From the NCBI GenBank assembly GCA_964608965.1, contig CAZSPZ010000024.1, positions 1 through 26,237 on the forward strand: a stretch of DNA of 26,237 nt, read 5' to 3'. The stretch's first letter is position 1, and the number at the start of each line of letters is the position of its first letter. A program made the translations under genes and the position numbers. A model generated the notes under the pieces. That model ran no database searches, was not told the DNA's origin, and saw only the letters and a list, made by a program, of their open reading frames with translations. Below are positions 9,041-16,809 of this stretch, one piece after another. This DNA comes from UBA10908 sp964608965. Lineage in GTDB: Bacteria; Bacillota; Clostridia; Peptostreptococcales; Anaerovoracaceae.

Positions 9041-9400
9041 TTATTTGAGTTCTACTGTAGCGCCTGCTGCTTCCAGCTTCGCCTTGATTTCGTTTGCTTC
9101 TGCCGTGGGTGCGGCTTCTTTTACTTTTGCAGGAACATTGCTGACTAAATCTTTGGCTTCCATGAGGCCCAATCCTGTCAGTTCTCTTACAACCTTGATT
9201 ACCTTGATTTTTTCTGCGCCGGCAGATGTCAGTACAACGTCAAATTCTTCTTTGACTTCAACTTCTTCTGCGGCTGCGCCAGCGGCTGCTACAGGAGCAG
9301 CGGCGGAAACGCCGAATTCTTCTTCGCATGCTTTTACTAATTCGTTTAATTCGAGAACCGTCATAGCTTTAATGGCTTCGATGATTTGTTCTTTGTTCAT
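9041..9400 (-). CDS. rplL: 50S ribosomal protein L7/L12
   Basis: L7/L12 forms the multi-copy ribosomal stalk that recruits translation GTPases. The 119 residues show the standard layout: an N-terminal dimerisation helix (MNKEQIIEAIKAMTVLELNE), an Ala-rich hinge at about 33-50, and a C-terminal factor-binding domain containing EKIKVIKVVRELTGLGLMEAK. ATG 9400-9398 follows GGAGGAAATATA. It lies 45 bases after rplJ, whose product L10 anchors L7/L12 dimers on the ribosome. Confidence 0.97.
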   Translation of the reverse strand: MNKEQIIEAIKAMTVLELNELVKACEEEFGVSAAAPVAAAGAAAEEVEVKEEFDVVLTSAGAEKIKVIKVVRELTGLGLMEAKDLVSNVPAKVKEAAPTAEANEIKAKLEAAGATVELK

Positions 9401-9445
9401 TATATTTCCTCCATATAATTATTTTAAATGAATATTTTTTATTGC

Positions 9446-10051
9446 TTATTCTGCTGCAGGTGTTTCTGCGGGTTCTGCTGCGGATACTTCTACAGGTGCT
9501 TCTACAGATTCTGCTGCTTCCGCAGGAGCGGATTCTACTGCCTTGATTGCGCCGCCGGCCTGGGGCTTGGCGTCTGCCACAGCCTGCAGTGTGCGAACGA
9601 ATTTCCCGACAGGAGATTGGATGCTTCCCATAAACTTTGCGATTAATTCGTCTCTGGATGGGATGGTTGCCAAAGCTTTAACGCCGGCTTCATCGTAGAA
9701 GACTCCTTCTACAATACCTGCTTTAAAGGTCATTTTATTATATTCTTTCATGACGCCCGCTAAAATCCTTGCGGGTAATATTGCGTCGTCATAACTTATA
9801 GCAATCGCACTTGGGCCTTCCAAGATTTCTTTTAAGGCTTCAAATTTTGTGCCTACTATTGCTCTTGCCATCATTGTGTTTTTATAGACCGTGTAATCCA
9901 CATTGGCTTCGCGAAGTTTCTTTCTCATCGCGTTGGCTTGTTCGACCGTTGTTCCAAGGTAGTCGATGACAACTGCGGATTCTGCTTTGTCCAGTTTTCC
10001 TTTTATCTCATCAATGATTGCTTGTTTGGCTTTAAGATTTTCTACTGACAT
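9446..10051 (-). CDS. rplJ: 50S ribosomal protein L10
   Basis: L10 attaches the L7/L12 dimers to 23S rRNA and, with them, represses its own mRNA. I start it at ATG 10051-10049 (MSVENLKAKQAIIDEIKGKL), which has AAAGGAG upstream; the longer reading frame back to 10162 runs through the L10 leader hairpin and has no family similarity. This gives 201 residues against about 165 in the usual family. The extra length is a C-terminal tail of about 40 residues rich in Ala, Glu, Pro and Val, beyond the L7/L12-binding helix. Confidence 0.95.
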   Translation of the reverse strand: MSVENLKAKQAIIDEIKGKLDKAESAVVIDYLGTTVEQANAMRKKLREANVDYTVYKNTMMARAIVGTKFEALKEILEGPSAIAISYDDAILPARILAGVMKEYNKMTFKAGIVEGVFYDEAGVKALATIPSRDELIAKFMGSIQSPVGKFVRTLQAVADAKPQAGGAIKAVESAPAEAAESVEAPVEVSAAEPAETPAAE

Positions 10052-10215
10052 TGATACTCCTTTCCGGCTTCCGATAAGAAAGCCTTTTCGTGTCTGCAGA
10101 CGGAAAAGGCTCATAATGTATGAATCGTAACCTCGGCTGGATATTAAGCGCTTGATGCGCACCTGCTGTCTACAGTATTAGTATTCTGTTTTAGTTGCGA
10201 TTCGGCCTTATCTCG
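10052..10215 (-). promoter_or_regulatory. L10 (rplJ) leader with attenuator-like hairpin
   Basis: The 164-base gap between rplA and rplJ is far longer than its neighbours and sits exactly where Firmicutes carry the L10 leader, the mRNA target of the L10-L12 complex. It ends in a hairpin with perfect 9-base arms AGCCTTTTC / GAAAAGGCT (10111-10081, minus direction) around a nested GTCTGCAGAC, followed by TTCTTATC. The hairpin may act as a weak terminator set by L10-L12 binding. Covariation with the known leader family was not tested. Confidence 0.7.
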
Positions 10216-10917
10216 TTAACCGAGTGTAAGCTTCTGCGGGTTCAGTTTGACTCCGGGTCCCATCGTTGTTGCAACGGTGACACTTTTCAGGTACTGACCT
10301 TTAGCCGCAGCGGGCTTTGCTTTAATGATCGCTTCCATAAGTGCATTGAAGTTTTCTTTTAACTTGTCTGCGCCGAAGGATGCTTTGCCGATCGGTGTGT
10401 GGATGATGTTTGTTTTGTCTAAGCGGTATTCCACTTTACCTGCTTTGATTTCTTCCAGAGCTTTTGTCAGATCCATTGTGACTGTTCCGGATTTTGGATT
10501 AGGCATAAGGCCTTTGGGTCCAAGAATCTTACCGAGTCTTCCTACAACGCCCATCATGTCGGGTGTCGCAACGACGACGTCGAAGTCGAACCAGTTTTCA
10601 CTTTGAATTTTCTGCGCCATTTCTTCCGCGCCTACGTAATCTGCTCCGGCCGCTTCAGCTTCGTGCACTTTATCGCCCTTCGCAAATACGAGGACTTTCT
10701 TGCTCCGGCCTGTTCCGTGGGGCAGCACCATTGCTCCTCTGACCTGCTGGTCAGCATGTCTTCCGTCAACGCCTAATCTGATATGCGCTTCTACGGTTTC
10801 GTCAAACTTGGCTTTCGCCGTCTTTGTGATCAAGTCGAACGCGGGATCTACATCAAACAGTTCAGATTTGTCATAAAGCTTTGCCGAATCTTGATAACTT
10901 TTTCCTCTTTTTGGCAT
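10216..10917 (-). CDS. rplA: 50S ribosomal protein L1
   Basis: L1 forms the mobile L1 stalk that helps tRNA leave the E site. From ATG 10917-10915 (MPKRGKSYQDSAKLYDKSEL) it has 233 residues, the usual length. GRLGKILGPKGLMPNPKSGTV, the conserved L1 signature, is intact. GAGGAG lies just upstream of this start; the in-frame ATG at 10956 would place the ribosome site inside the gene. It follows rplK by 43 bases, the normal L11-L1 pairing, and L1 often autoregulates this pair. Confidence 0.96.
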   Translation of the reverse strand: MPKRGKSYQDSAKLYDKSELFDVDPAFDLITKTAKAKFDETVEAHIRLGVDGRHADQQVRGAMVLPHGTGRSKKVLVFAKGDKVHEAEAAGADYVGAEEMAQKIQSENWFDFDVVVATPDMMGVVGRLGKILGPKGLMPNPKSGTVTMDLTKALEEIKAGKVEYRLDKTNIIHTPIGKASFGADKLKENFNALMEAIIKAKPAAAKGQYLKSVTVATTMGPGVKLNPQKLTLG

Positions 10918-10960
10918 TTTTTTCTCCTCGTGGTACTGACGGCTTTCGCCTCCCACCTAA

Positions 10961-11386
10961 TTAGTCTTTTACTATGATGCCCATGCTTCTGGCTGTGCCT
11001 TTGATCATTTCTGTTGCACTTTCCAGGTTAGCGGCGTTCAGATCGGGCATCTTTGTCTTTGCGATTGCCGCAGCTTGTTCTGTCGTAATGGTTGCGACTT
11101 TCTTCTTGTTGGGTTCTCCTGAGGCTGTTTCCAGACCTGCAGTTTTCTTGAGCAGTACTGCTGCCGGCGGTGTCTTTGTGATAAAGGTAAAAGATCTGTC
11201 CGCGTATACGGTGATAACAACGGGGATGATCATTCCTGCCTGGTCAGCTGTTCTGGCGTTAAACTGCTTGACGAATTCCATGATGTTCACGCTTTTTTGT
11301 CCGAGCGCGGGACCTACCGGAGGTGCCGGCGTTGCTATTGCTGCAGGAATTTGCAGTTTAATATAGCCTTCAACTTTTTTTGCCAT
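10961..11386 (-). CDS. rplK: 50S ribosomal protein L11
   Basis: L11 binds the GTPase-associated region of 23S rRNA and is needed for RelA activation and thiostrepton binding. The protein has 141 residues, exactly the usual length. It shows the Pro-rich N-terminal domain (QIPAAIATPAPPVGPALGQK) and a C-terminal RNA-binding end (NAANLESATEMIKGTARSMG). ATG 11386-11384 follows GAAAGGAG. A small GC-rich hairpin lies just before the ribosome site in the 52-base gap after nusG. Confidence 0.97.
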   Translation of the reverse strand: MAKKVEGYIKLQIPAAIATPAPPVGPALGQKSVNIMEFVKQFNARTADQAGMIIPVVITVYADRSFTFITKTPPAAVLLKKTAGLETASGEPNKKKVATITTEQAAAIAKTKMPDLNAANLESATEMIKGTARSMGIIVKD

Positions 11387-11403
11387 ACTGTATTCTCCTT
11401 TCT

Positions 11404-11418
11404 ACGGGGCGACCCCGT
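11404..11418 (-). other. Intercistronic hairpin before rplK
   Basis: Perfect inverted repeat ACGGGG-TCG-CCCCGT ends a few bases upstream of the GAAAGGAG ribosome site of rplK. There is no U-run, so it is not an intrinsic terminator. It could protect or process the mRNA, or tune rplK translation. Confidence 0.55.
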
Positions 11419-11438
11419 TACTGTATACAAATGGCAGA

Positions 11439-12080
11439 TTATATTTTATCTACCTGATCGTATTCCAATTCAACCAGCGTATCTCTTCCGAACATAGAAA
11501 CTCTTGCCCTTAAGGTTTGTTTATCTATATTCACTTCTTCCACTACGCTCATAAAACCCTTGAACGGTCCGCTGATCACTTTGACCGTATCACCGACTCC
11601 TATATCCAGGACGATGATTGTTTTCTCGATTCCCATTCTTCTGACTTCTTCGTCTGTCAGGGGAATGGGTTCGGAACCGTGACCGACAAACCCGGTAACA
11701 CCTTGTGTATTACGGACCAGATACCAGGATTCGTTCGTTACGATCATTTTTACGATGACGTAGCCGGGGAACATTTTTCTGGTTTTTATTTTTCTCTGGT
11801 TGTCCTTGAATTCAACATGGTCTTCCGTGGGCACAATAACGCTGAGAACCAGGTCTTGCATCCCTCGATTCTCAACTAATTTTTCAATATTAACCTTTAC
11901 TTTGTTTTCGTGGCCGGAATAAGTATGTACAACATACCATTTGGCTTCTTTGCTCCGCCTTGAAAAGCTCGCGGGGACTTCTGCATTTTCATACACTTTT
12001 TCCTCGGGCATTTCAGAACTGAGTTCTTCTTGCGAAGTCTGATCCATTTCTTCCGGGGTCAACACCTTTTCTTCGGACAT
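11439..12080 (-). CDS. nusG: Transcription elongation/termination factor NusG
   Basis: NusG binds the RNA polymerase clamp helices and couples transcription to pausing, Rho or ribosomes. The NGN domain begins at W48 (WYVVHTYSGHENKVKVNIEK) and the KOW domain holds VGDTVKVISGPFKGFMSVVEE. The protein is 213 residues, about 35 longer than usual, because of an acidic N-terminal extension of 47 residues rich in Glu and Ser. The first ATG (12080-12078) has AGGAGA upstream; the later in-frame ATGs have no clear ribosome site. It starts only eight bases after secE. Confidence 0.96.
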   Translation of the reverse strand: MSEEKVLTPEEMDQTSQEELSSEMPEEKVYENAEVPASFSRRSKEAKWYVVHTYSGHENKVKVNIEKLVENRGMQDLVLSVIVPTEDHVEFKDNQRKIKTRKMFPGYVIVKMIVTNESWYLVRNTQGVTGFVGHGSEPIPLTDEEVRRMGIEKTIIVLDIGVGDTVKVISGPFKGFMSVVEEVNIDKQTLRARVSMFGRDTLVELEYDQVDKI

Positions 12081-12088
12081 ATCGTCTC

Positions 12089-12313
12089 CTACAGTGTAAT
12101 GTTGAGAGCTACTTCTAATAACTTTAAGAAGCCCGTATCAAGAATCCAAAAGAAAAACGCAAACAGAGCGCACGTGACAATGACAACGCCGGTATAGCGA
12201 TACGTTTCTTTTCTTGTGGGCCACACGACCTTTTTGAGTTCGGAGCGAATACCTTTAAAGTATTCTTTCATCCGGATGGATCTCTTGGTCTTCGTTGCAG
12301 TAGTATCTGCCAT
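12089..12313 (-). CDS. secE: Preprotein translocase subunit SecE
   Basis: SecE is the small membrane subunit that clamps SecY in the Sec translocon. The 74 residues show a conserved amphipathic segment (EYFKGIRSELKKVVWPTRKET) and one C-terminal membrane helix (VVIVTCALFAFFFWILDTGF), the normal short Gram-positive form. I choose ATG 12313-12311 because AAAGGA is then about ten bases upstream; for the ATG at 12322 the same site is almost touching the codon. It lies between rpmG and nusG, the standard order. Confidence 0.94.
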   Translation of the reverse strand: MADTTATKTKRSIRMKEYFKGIRSELKKVVWPTRKETYRYTGVVIVTCALFAFFFWILDTGFLKLLEVALNITL

Positions 12314-12331
12314 TTTACCCATTTCCTTTCG

Positions 12332-12481
12332 TTATTTTGTCTCTTTGTGCAAAGTTTCCTTTTTGCAGAATTTACAATACTTCATCATCTCGATGCGATC
12401 GGGATCATTTTTCTTGTTTTTTGTAGTGTTGTAATTTCTTTGTTTACACTCTGTACATGCCAGTGTAATTCTAACTCTCAT
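12332..12481 (-). CDS. rpmG: 50S ribosomal protein L33 (zinc-ribbon form)
   Basis: A 49-residue frame starting MRVRITLACTEC and ending in KETK. It is the classical L33 with the zinc-ribbon cysteines C9, C12, C36 and C39, i.e. the zinc-containing form rather than a Cys-free paralogue. ATG 12481-12479 has TGGAGGT upstream. It heads the rpmG-secE-nusG group as in most Clostridia, where a tuf gene or a tRNA often lies further upstream; here a ybaK-type gene is found instead. Confidence 0.95.
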   Translation of the reverse strand: MRVRITLACTECKQRNYNTTKNKKNDPDRIEMMKYCKFCKKETLHKETK

Positions 12482-12551
12482 GTCTTTTGACCTCCATAAA
12501 ATAATCCGCCTGAGACGGTTTGTTCATCAAATTCGTGACACAATACAAACA

Positions 12552-12604
12552 ATTGTACCATAGCGTCACCTTGTTAAGTTATCACAGTTGAGGGTTTCTG
12601 TCAA
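12552..12604 (-). promoter_or_regulatory. Promoter region for rpmG-secE-nusG and the ribosomal block
   Basis: An extended -10 box, TGG-TACAAT (12560-12552), lies about 70 bases before rpmG. A consensus TTGACA stands at 12604-12599, but a -10 box 17 bases from it would be the poor TAACTT. So either the extended -10 works without a good -35, or two weak promoters are nested. The exact start needs mapping. Confidence 0.5.
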
Positions 12605-12632
12605 CGCTTTTCCCCTTTAGCTGTTTGAAAGT

Positions 12633-13109
12633 CTACTCTTCCTTAACATCCTGGGTTACATCCACCCAAATACCTCCGGTTGCCTTCTGGAGATCTGCCG
12701 GAGTAAAACCCACAGCTGAGTTTGGGGTGCCTGCGGCGGGGAAAATGGTTTCGTACTTTAAGAGGGATTCATCCAGATATACGCCGACACCTTCGGGTAA
12801 GCCGAACGGGCAGACTCCGCCCACCGGATGCCCTGTCGCGGCAAGAGTTTCGTCCAGGGAAAGCATTTTAGCCTTGCAGGCAAATCGTTCTTTAAATTTG
12901 CGATTGTCTATTCTGGCGGTTCCCATGACGACAAGAACAAGGCAACTGCCGTCTTTGAGTTCCATTGCCAATGTCTTGGCAATCTCTCCGGGATTTCTTC
13001 CCAATGCTTTGGCAGCCAATTCCACAGTGGCGCTGCTTTCGCCAAGCAGAATGATTTCATTGGGAATGTTGTTGTCTTCGAAGAATTTTTTAACTGCTTC
13101 GTAACCCAT
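12633..13109 (-). CDS. YbaK/ProX-type aminoacyl-tRNA deacylase
   Basis: This belongs to the YbaK/EbsC family of free-standing editing domains that hydrolyse mischarged tRNA, usually Cys- or Ala-tRNA(Pro). The 158 residues match the B. subtilis YwhH length. The conserved lysine lies in IAKTLAMELKDG, and the GHPVGGVCPFGL loop is present. ATG 13109-13107 has AAAGGGAG upstream. It has its own promoter and is a single-gene unit between nifJ and the ribosomal block. The exact tRNA specificity cannot be read from sequence alone. Confidence 0.9.
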   Translation of the reverse strand: MGYEAVKKFFEDNNIPNEIILLGESSATVELAAKALGRNPGEIAKTLAMELKDGSCLVLVVMGTARIDNRKFKERFACKAKMLSLDETLAATGHPVGGVCPFGLPEGVGVYLDESLLKYETIFPAAGTPNSAVGFTPADLQKATGGIWVDVTQDVKEE

Positions 13110-13169
13110 TTGTACTCCCTTTCAATCTAAAAAGACCCGCATGAGCAGGGCCGGATTTTATCTACCGCC

Positions 13170-13198
13170 ATAATACATCCGGCCAGATGAAAATGCAA
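13170..13198 (-). promoter_or_regulatory. Promoter of the ybaK-like gene
   Basis: TTGCAT (13198-13193), 17 bases, TATTAT (13175-13170). An inverted repeat with perfect 8-base arms GGCCGGAT / ATCCGGCC (13149-13184) spans the -10 box and start site. Further down, a CCCTGC-TCAT-GCGGG hairpin followed by TCTTTTT lies before the ribosome site and looks like a weak attenuator. Confidence 0.65.
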
Positions 13199-13215
13199 GA
13201 GATATTTCGATATGA

Positions 13216-13243
13216 AACAGGAGAGACCGAAGCCTCTCCTGTT
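13216..13243 (-). terminator. Hairpin terminator after nifJ
   Basis: It starts seven bases after the nifJ stop. A 12-base stem (AACAGGAGAG paired with CTCTCCTGTT, plus a G-U and a C-G pair) is capped by a UUCG tetraloop and followed by TTTCATAT. The stem is very stable and the U-run is short. It probably ends the T-box operon. Confidence 0.8.
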
Positions 13244-13250
13244 CTATGTT

Positions 13251-16200
13251 TTATAGCTTTTTATATTCTTCGTACTTCTCTTTTGCCTGTTCTTCGGCCA
13301 AACCGAATAGCTTCCGGGCGTTTTCAGGGAAGGTTCGCTCAAGAGACGCATAGCGCACTTCGCCCTTTAAGAAATCTTGATAATCCATCGTAGGCTCTTT
13401 GCTGTCCAACACGAAAGTTCGGCCGTTGGGGTTGTATCTGTATAAATGCCAATATCCGGCATCCACGGCTTTTTTTGCCTCCTGCTGTGTTTTACCCATT
13501 CCGGCGACGATGCCGTGCGCAATGCACGGAGCATACGCAATGATAACGGAAGGTCCTTCGTAGTACTCCGCCTCTTTAATCGCTTTCAGGAGTTGAGCGG
13601 GATCTGCCCCCATGGAAACCTGGGCTACATATACGTTCCCATAGGTTCTTGCAAGGGCGCCTAAATCCTTTTTGCTTGATTTCTTTCCGGATGCGGTAAA
13701 TTGAGCGACCGCACCTAAAGGAGTAGCCTTCGAAGACTGTCCGCCCGTATTGGAATATACTTCGGTATCCACCACAAACACATTCACATTTTCGCCGGAA
13801 GAAAGAACATGATCCAAGCCTCCGTATCCTATATCGTAAGCCCATCCATCGCCTCCGTACATCCAAAAAGTCTTTCTGGAAAGATGGTCTTTCGCTGACA
13901 GCATCTCTGACACAAGATTTTTTTCTTCTTTGTTTGTGCTTCCTGCTTCAGCTTCGTATTCAAGCCGCTCGATTAAGGTTTTCGCTGTTTGAGCTGATTT
14001 TTCAAAATCAGAGAAAGCCGCAATCCACATTTTTAAGGCGGCTCTCAAAGCCGAATTTGAAGTGATGCTTTCCAATTTTTGGGCGCGAAGCAGTTGACCG
14101 TTTCTTTGCTGTTTTACGGATAATGCCATCCCCAGGCTGAATTCGGCATTGTTCTCGAAAAGAGAGTTGCTCCAAGCGGGACCTTTGCCGTCTTTTGTAG
14201 TTGTATAAGGGATTCCGGGCATAGCGCCGCCCCATGCTTGTGTGCAGCCGGTGGCATTGGCCCAATAGACGCGGTCACCGAATACTTGCGTTAAAAGTTT
14301 AGCGTAAGGAGTTTCTCCGCAGCCTGCGCAGGCAGCCGAAAATTCCAATAAAGGCTTCTTAAACTGACTGCCTTTTACCGTAAAAGAATCGAAAATATTC
14401 TTGTCTGAAAGATGAAGCGCATAGTCCCATTCTTCTCTTGCGGCAGGAACGGAATCAATCAGCTTCATCGATATGGCTTTTTGTTTTGCAGGGCAAGAGG
14501 AGACACAACTCCCGCAACCGGTACAGTCGTCTGTACTGACAGCCAAAGAATACAACAGACCTGCAGCGGCTTGCCCTTTTGCCGGAACGGCGACCAGTCC
14601 GGCGGGAGCTGCCGCAGCTTCGTCTGCGCTGAGAAGGTAAGGCCTTATGGCCGCATGGGGGCAGACGAAGGAGCATTGGTTGCATTGCAGACAATGCTCG
14701 GGTTCCCAGACGGGAACCTCTGCGGCGATCCGCCTTTTTTCGTAAGCCGTCAAACCCAATTCCACTTGACCGTCCTCGTAGCCGCAGAAAGCGCTTACAG
14801 GTAAATCGTCACCCTTTTGAGCGTTAATCGGCCGAAGCAGGCGTTTGACCGCTTCGGGCACATGATCCGATTCCGGATTGCTATCTGGTTCCGCGCAAAG
14901 CCATGAAGCCGGTATTTCAACTTTCACGACAGCCTTCGCACCTTCTGTTACGGCAGCAAGATTTTTGTCGACTACCGCGCTGCCCTTCGCAAAATACGTT
15001 TCTCTGACCGCATTCTTTAAATATTCTTCCGCTTCCCGGGCGGGAATGACAGACATCAGTTGAAAGAATGCCGATTGCAGCACAATGTTCGCATGAAAAC
15101 CCAAGCCGAGCTTTTGCGCAATACCACTGGCGTCAATGATATAAAAGTTTGCCTTTTTCTCTGCCAGAGTACGTTTCACATCTCCCGGCAAATTGCTTTC
15201 CAAGTCCTCTTGAGACCACGAACAGTTTAAAAGGAAAGTTCCTCCCGGCAAAAGTTCGGAAACCATATCGTATTTTGAAAGGAAAGTCTGGTTGTGGCAG
15301 GCAATAAAATTTGCCTCTTTCACCAAATAAGACAATCGGATAGGCTCTTTGGAAAACCTGAGATGCGATTTTGTGATTCCAAACGATTTTTTTGCATCGT
15401 ATTCAAAATAGGCCTGTCCGTAAAAATCCGTATGATTGCTTATAATTTCAACTGTATTTTTATTCGCTCCAACCGTACCGTCCGAACCCAGACCCCAAAA
15501 TTTGCAGGCAAAAATCCCGGCCTTGTCCCCTGTTATGGATGTCTTCTCCGGGAGGGACAGGTGCGTGACATCATCGTTGATCCCTATGGTAAAACCGTTC
15601 AAAGGTTTTATTCTGGAAAGATTGTCGTAGACGGCACCGATTTGGGCAGGCGTCGTATCCTTGGAAGATAATCCGTAGCGGCCGCCTATAATCAAAGGGC
15701 TTCGTTCACTTTCTGAAAATGCCGTACATACATCCTGATAAAGCGGTTCGCCCGCAGAACCCATTTCCTTGCAACGGTCAAGAACGGCAACGCGTTGAAC
15801 AGTCTTTGGAATGGCAGCTAAAATAGCATCCTTATCAAAAGGCCTGAATAAATGCACCTGAACGAATCCAACTTTACCGCCCCGGTTATTCAGATAGTCT
15901 ACAACTTCCTGAATCGTCCCGCTGACAGAACCCATCGCTACGATGACTTCTTCTGCATCGGGAGCGCCATAGTAGTTAAAAAGCTTATATTCTCTGCCGG
16001 TCAATGCGGATATTTTCTCCAAATACTTCGACACAATTCCCGGAACCGCGTCATAAAAACGATTGTTTGCTTCTCTTACCTGGAAGTAAATGTCCGGATT
16101 TTGCACTGTGCTTCTCAATGCCGGTTTTTCCGGATTCAGCGCGTGCGCGCGAAATTCAGCTAAAGCTTCCCTGTTCAGCAATTCGTCAAGTTCTTCGTAT

Positions 16201-16763
16201 TCGAGAGCTTCTATTTTGCATATTTCGTGAGAAGTCCTAAAACCATCGAAGAAATGCAAAAAAGGCACTCTGCTTTCAATTGCCGCAAGATGCGCGACGC
16301 ACGCCAAATCCATGACTTCCTGAACGCTTCCGGTTGACAGCATTGCAAATCCTGTACTTCTGCAATTCATTACGTCGGAATGATCGCCGAATATCGAAAA
16401 TGCGTGGGTTCCTACGGTTCTTGCCGCAACATGAAGAACGCCCGGATGCCTCTGTCCGGAAATCCGGTGCATGACAGGCAACATTAAAAGAAGGCCTTGA
16501 GAAGATGTAAAGCTGGCTGCCAAGGCCCCCGTTTCAAGCGCTCCGTGCACTGCGCCTGCAGCGCCGGCCTCCGACTGCATTTCTACAAGACTGACCGTTT
16601 GCCCGAATAAATTCTTCTTTCCTTCCGCTGCCCACACATCTGTTTTTTCTGCCATGGGAGAAGAAGGGGTAATGGGATAAATGGCCGCAACTTCCGTGAA
16701 AGCGTAAGCAATATGGGCGGCAGCTTCGTTTCCGTCCATGACAACTGTTTTTCTTTGATTCAT
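13251..16763 (-). CDS. nifJ: Pyruvate:ferredoxin (flavodoxin) oxidoreductase, single-chain
   Basis: This TPP- and iron-sulfur-dependent enzyme interconverts pyruvate + CoA with acetyl-CoA + CO2, passing electrons to ferredoxin. The 1170 residues have the full domain order: the pyrimidine-binding region (YPITPSSPMAE), a ferredoxin-like insert with two 4Fe-4S motifs (C691, C694, C697, C701 and C747, C750, C753, C757), then the proximal cluster cysteines C812, C815 and C840 and the TPP site GGDGWAYDIGYGGLDH. The arginine in HVAARTVGTHA matches the pyruvate-carboxylate-binding Arg of Desulfovibrio africanus PFOR, so pyruvate is the likeliest substrate; related 2-oxoacids are not excluded. ATG has AGAGGAAAG upstream. 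It is the last gene of the leucine T-box operon, 46 bases after ilvE with no promoter seen between. Confidence 0.96.
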   Translation of the reverse strand: MNQRKTVVMDGNEAAAHIAYAFTEVAAIYPITPSSPMAEKTDVWAAEGKKNLFGQTVSLVEMQSEAGAAGAVHGALETGALAASFTSSQGLLLMLPVMHRISGQRHPGVLHVAARTVGTHAFSIFGDHSDVMNCRSTGFAMLSTGSVQEVMDLACVAHLAAIESRVPFLHFFDGFRTSHEICKIEALEYEELDELLNREALAEFRAHALNPEKPALRSTVQNPDIYFQVREANNRFYDAVPGIVSKYLEKISALTGREYKLFNYYGAPDAEEVIVAMGSVSGTIQEVVDYLNNRGGKVGFVQVHLFRPFDKDAILAAIPKTVQRVAVLDRCKEMGSAGEPLYQDVCTAFSESERSPLIIGGRYGLSSKDTTPAQIGAVYDNLSRIKPLNGFTIGINDDVTHLSLPEKTSITGDKAGIFACKFWGLGSDGTVGANKNTVEIISNHTDFYGQAYFEYDAKKSFGITKSHLRFSKEPIRLSYLVKEANFIACHNQTFLSKYDMVSELLPGGTFLLNCSWSQEDLESNLPGDVKRTLAEKKANFYIIDASGIAQKLGLGFHANIVLQSAFFQLMSVIPAREAEEYLKNAVRETYFAKGSAVVDKNLAAVTEGAKAVVKVEIPASWLCAEPDSNPESDHVPEAVKRLLRPINAQKGDDLPVSAFCGYEDGQVELGLTAYEKRRIAAEVPVWEPEHCLQCNQCSFVCPHAAIRPYLLSADEAAAAPAGLVAVPAKGQAAAGLLYSLAVSTDDCTGCGSCVSSCPAKQKAISMKLIDSVPAAREEWDYALHLSDKNIFDSFTVKGSQFKKPLLEFSAACAGCGETPYAKLLTQVFGDRVYWANATGCTQAWGGAMPGIPYTTTKDGKGPAWSNSLFENNAEFSLGMALSVKQQRNGQLLRAQKLESITSNSALRAALKMWIAAFSDFEKSAQTAKTLIERLEYEAEAGSTNKEEKNLVSEMLSAKDHLSRKTFWMYGGDGWAYDIGYGGLDHVLSSGENVNVFVVDTEVYSNTGGQSSKATPLGAVAQFTASGKKSSKKDLGALARTYGNVYVAQVSMGADPAQLLKAIKEAEYYEGPSVIIAYAPCIAHGIVAGMGKTQQEAKKAVDAGYWHLYRYNPNGRTFVLDSKEPTMDYQDFLKGEVRYASLERTFPENARKLFGLAEEQAKEKYEEYKKL

Positions 16764-16778
16764 ATCTTTCCTCTTAAC

Positions 16779-16799
16779 GGGGCGGGAATATCCCGCCCC
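16779..16799 (-). other. Intercistronic hairpin between ilvE and nifJ
   Basis: Perfect 9-base arms GGGGCGGGA / TCCCGCCCC with a three-base loop, ending about eight bases before the nifJ ribosome site. There is no U-run, so it is not an intrinsic terminator. It may mark an mRNA processing or stability site that lets nifJ be expressed at a different level from ilvE. Confidence 0.65.
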
Positions 16800-16809
16800 T
16801 TATATATCA

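Noticed and set aside
9446..10162. Extended rplJ start at 10162
   Set aside because: The extra 37 residues cover the leader hairpin and lack L10 similarity; the ATG at 10051 has a proper ribosome site.
16779..16799. Intrinsic terminator between ilvE and nifJ
   Set aside because: No U-run follows the stem, and no promoter is seen for nifJ in the 46-base gap.
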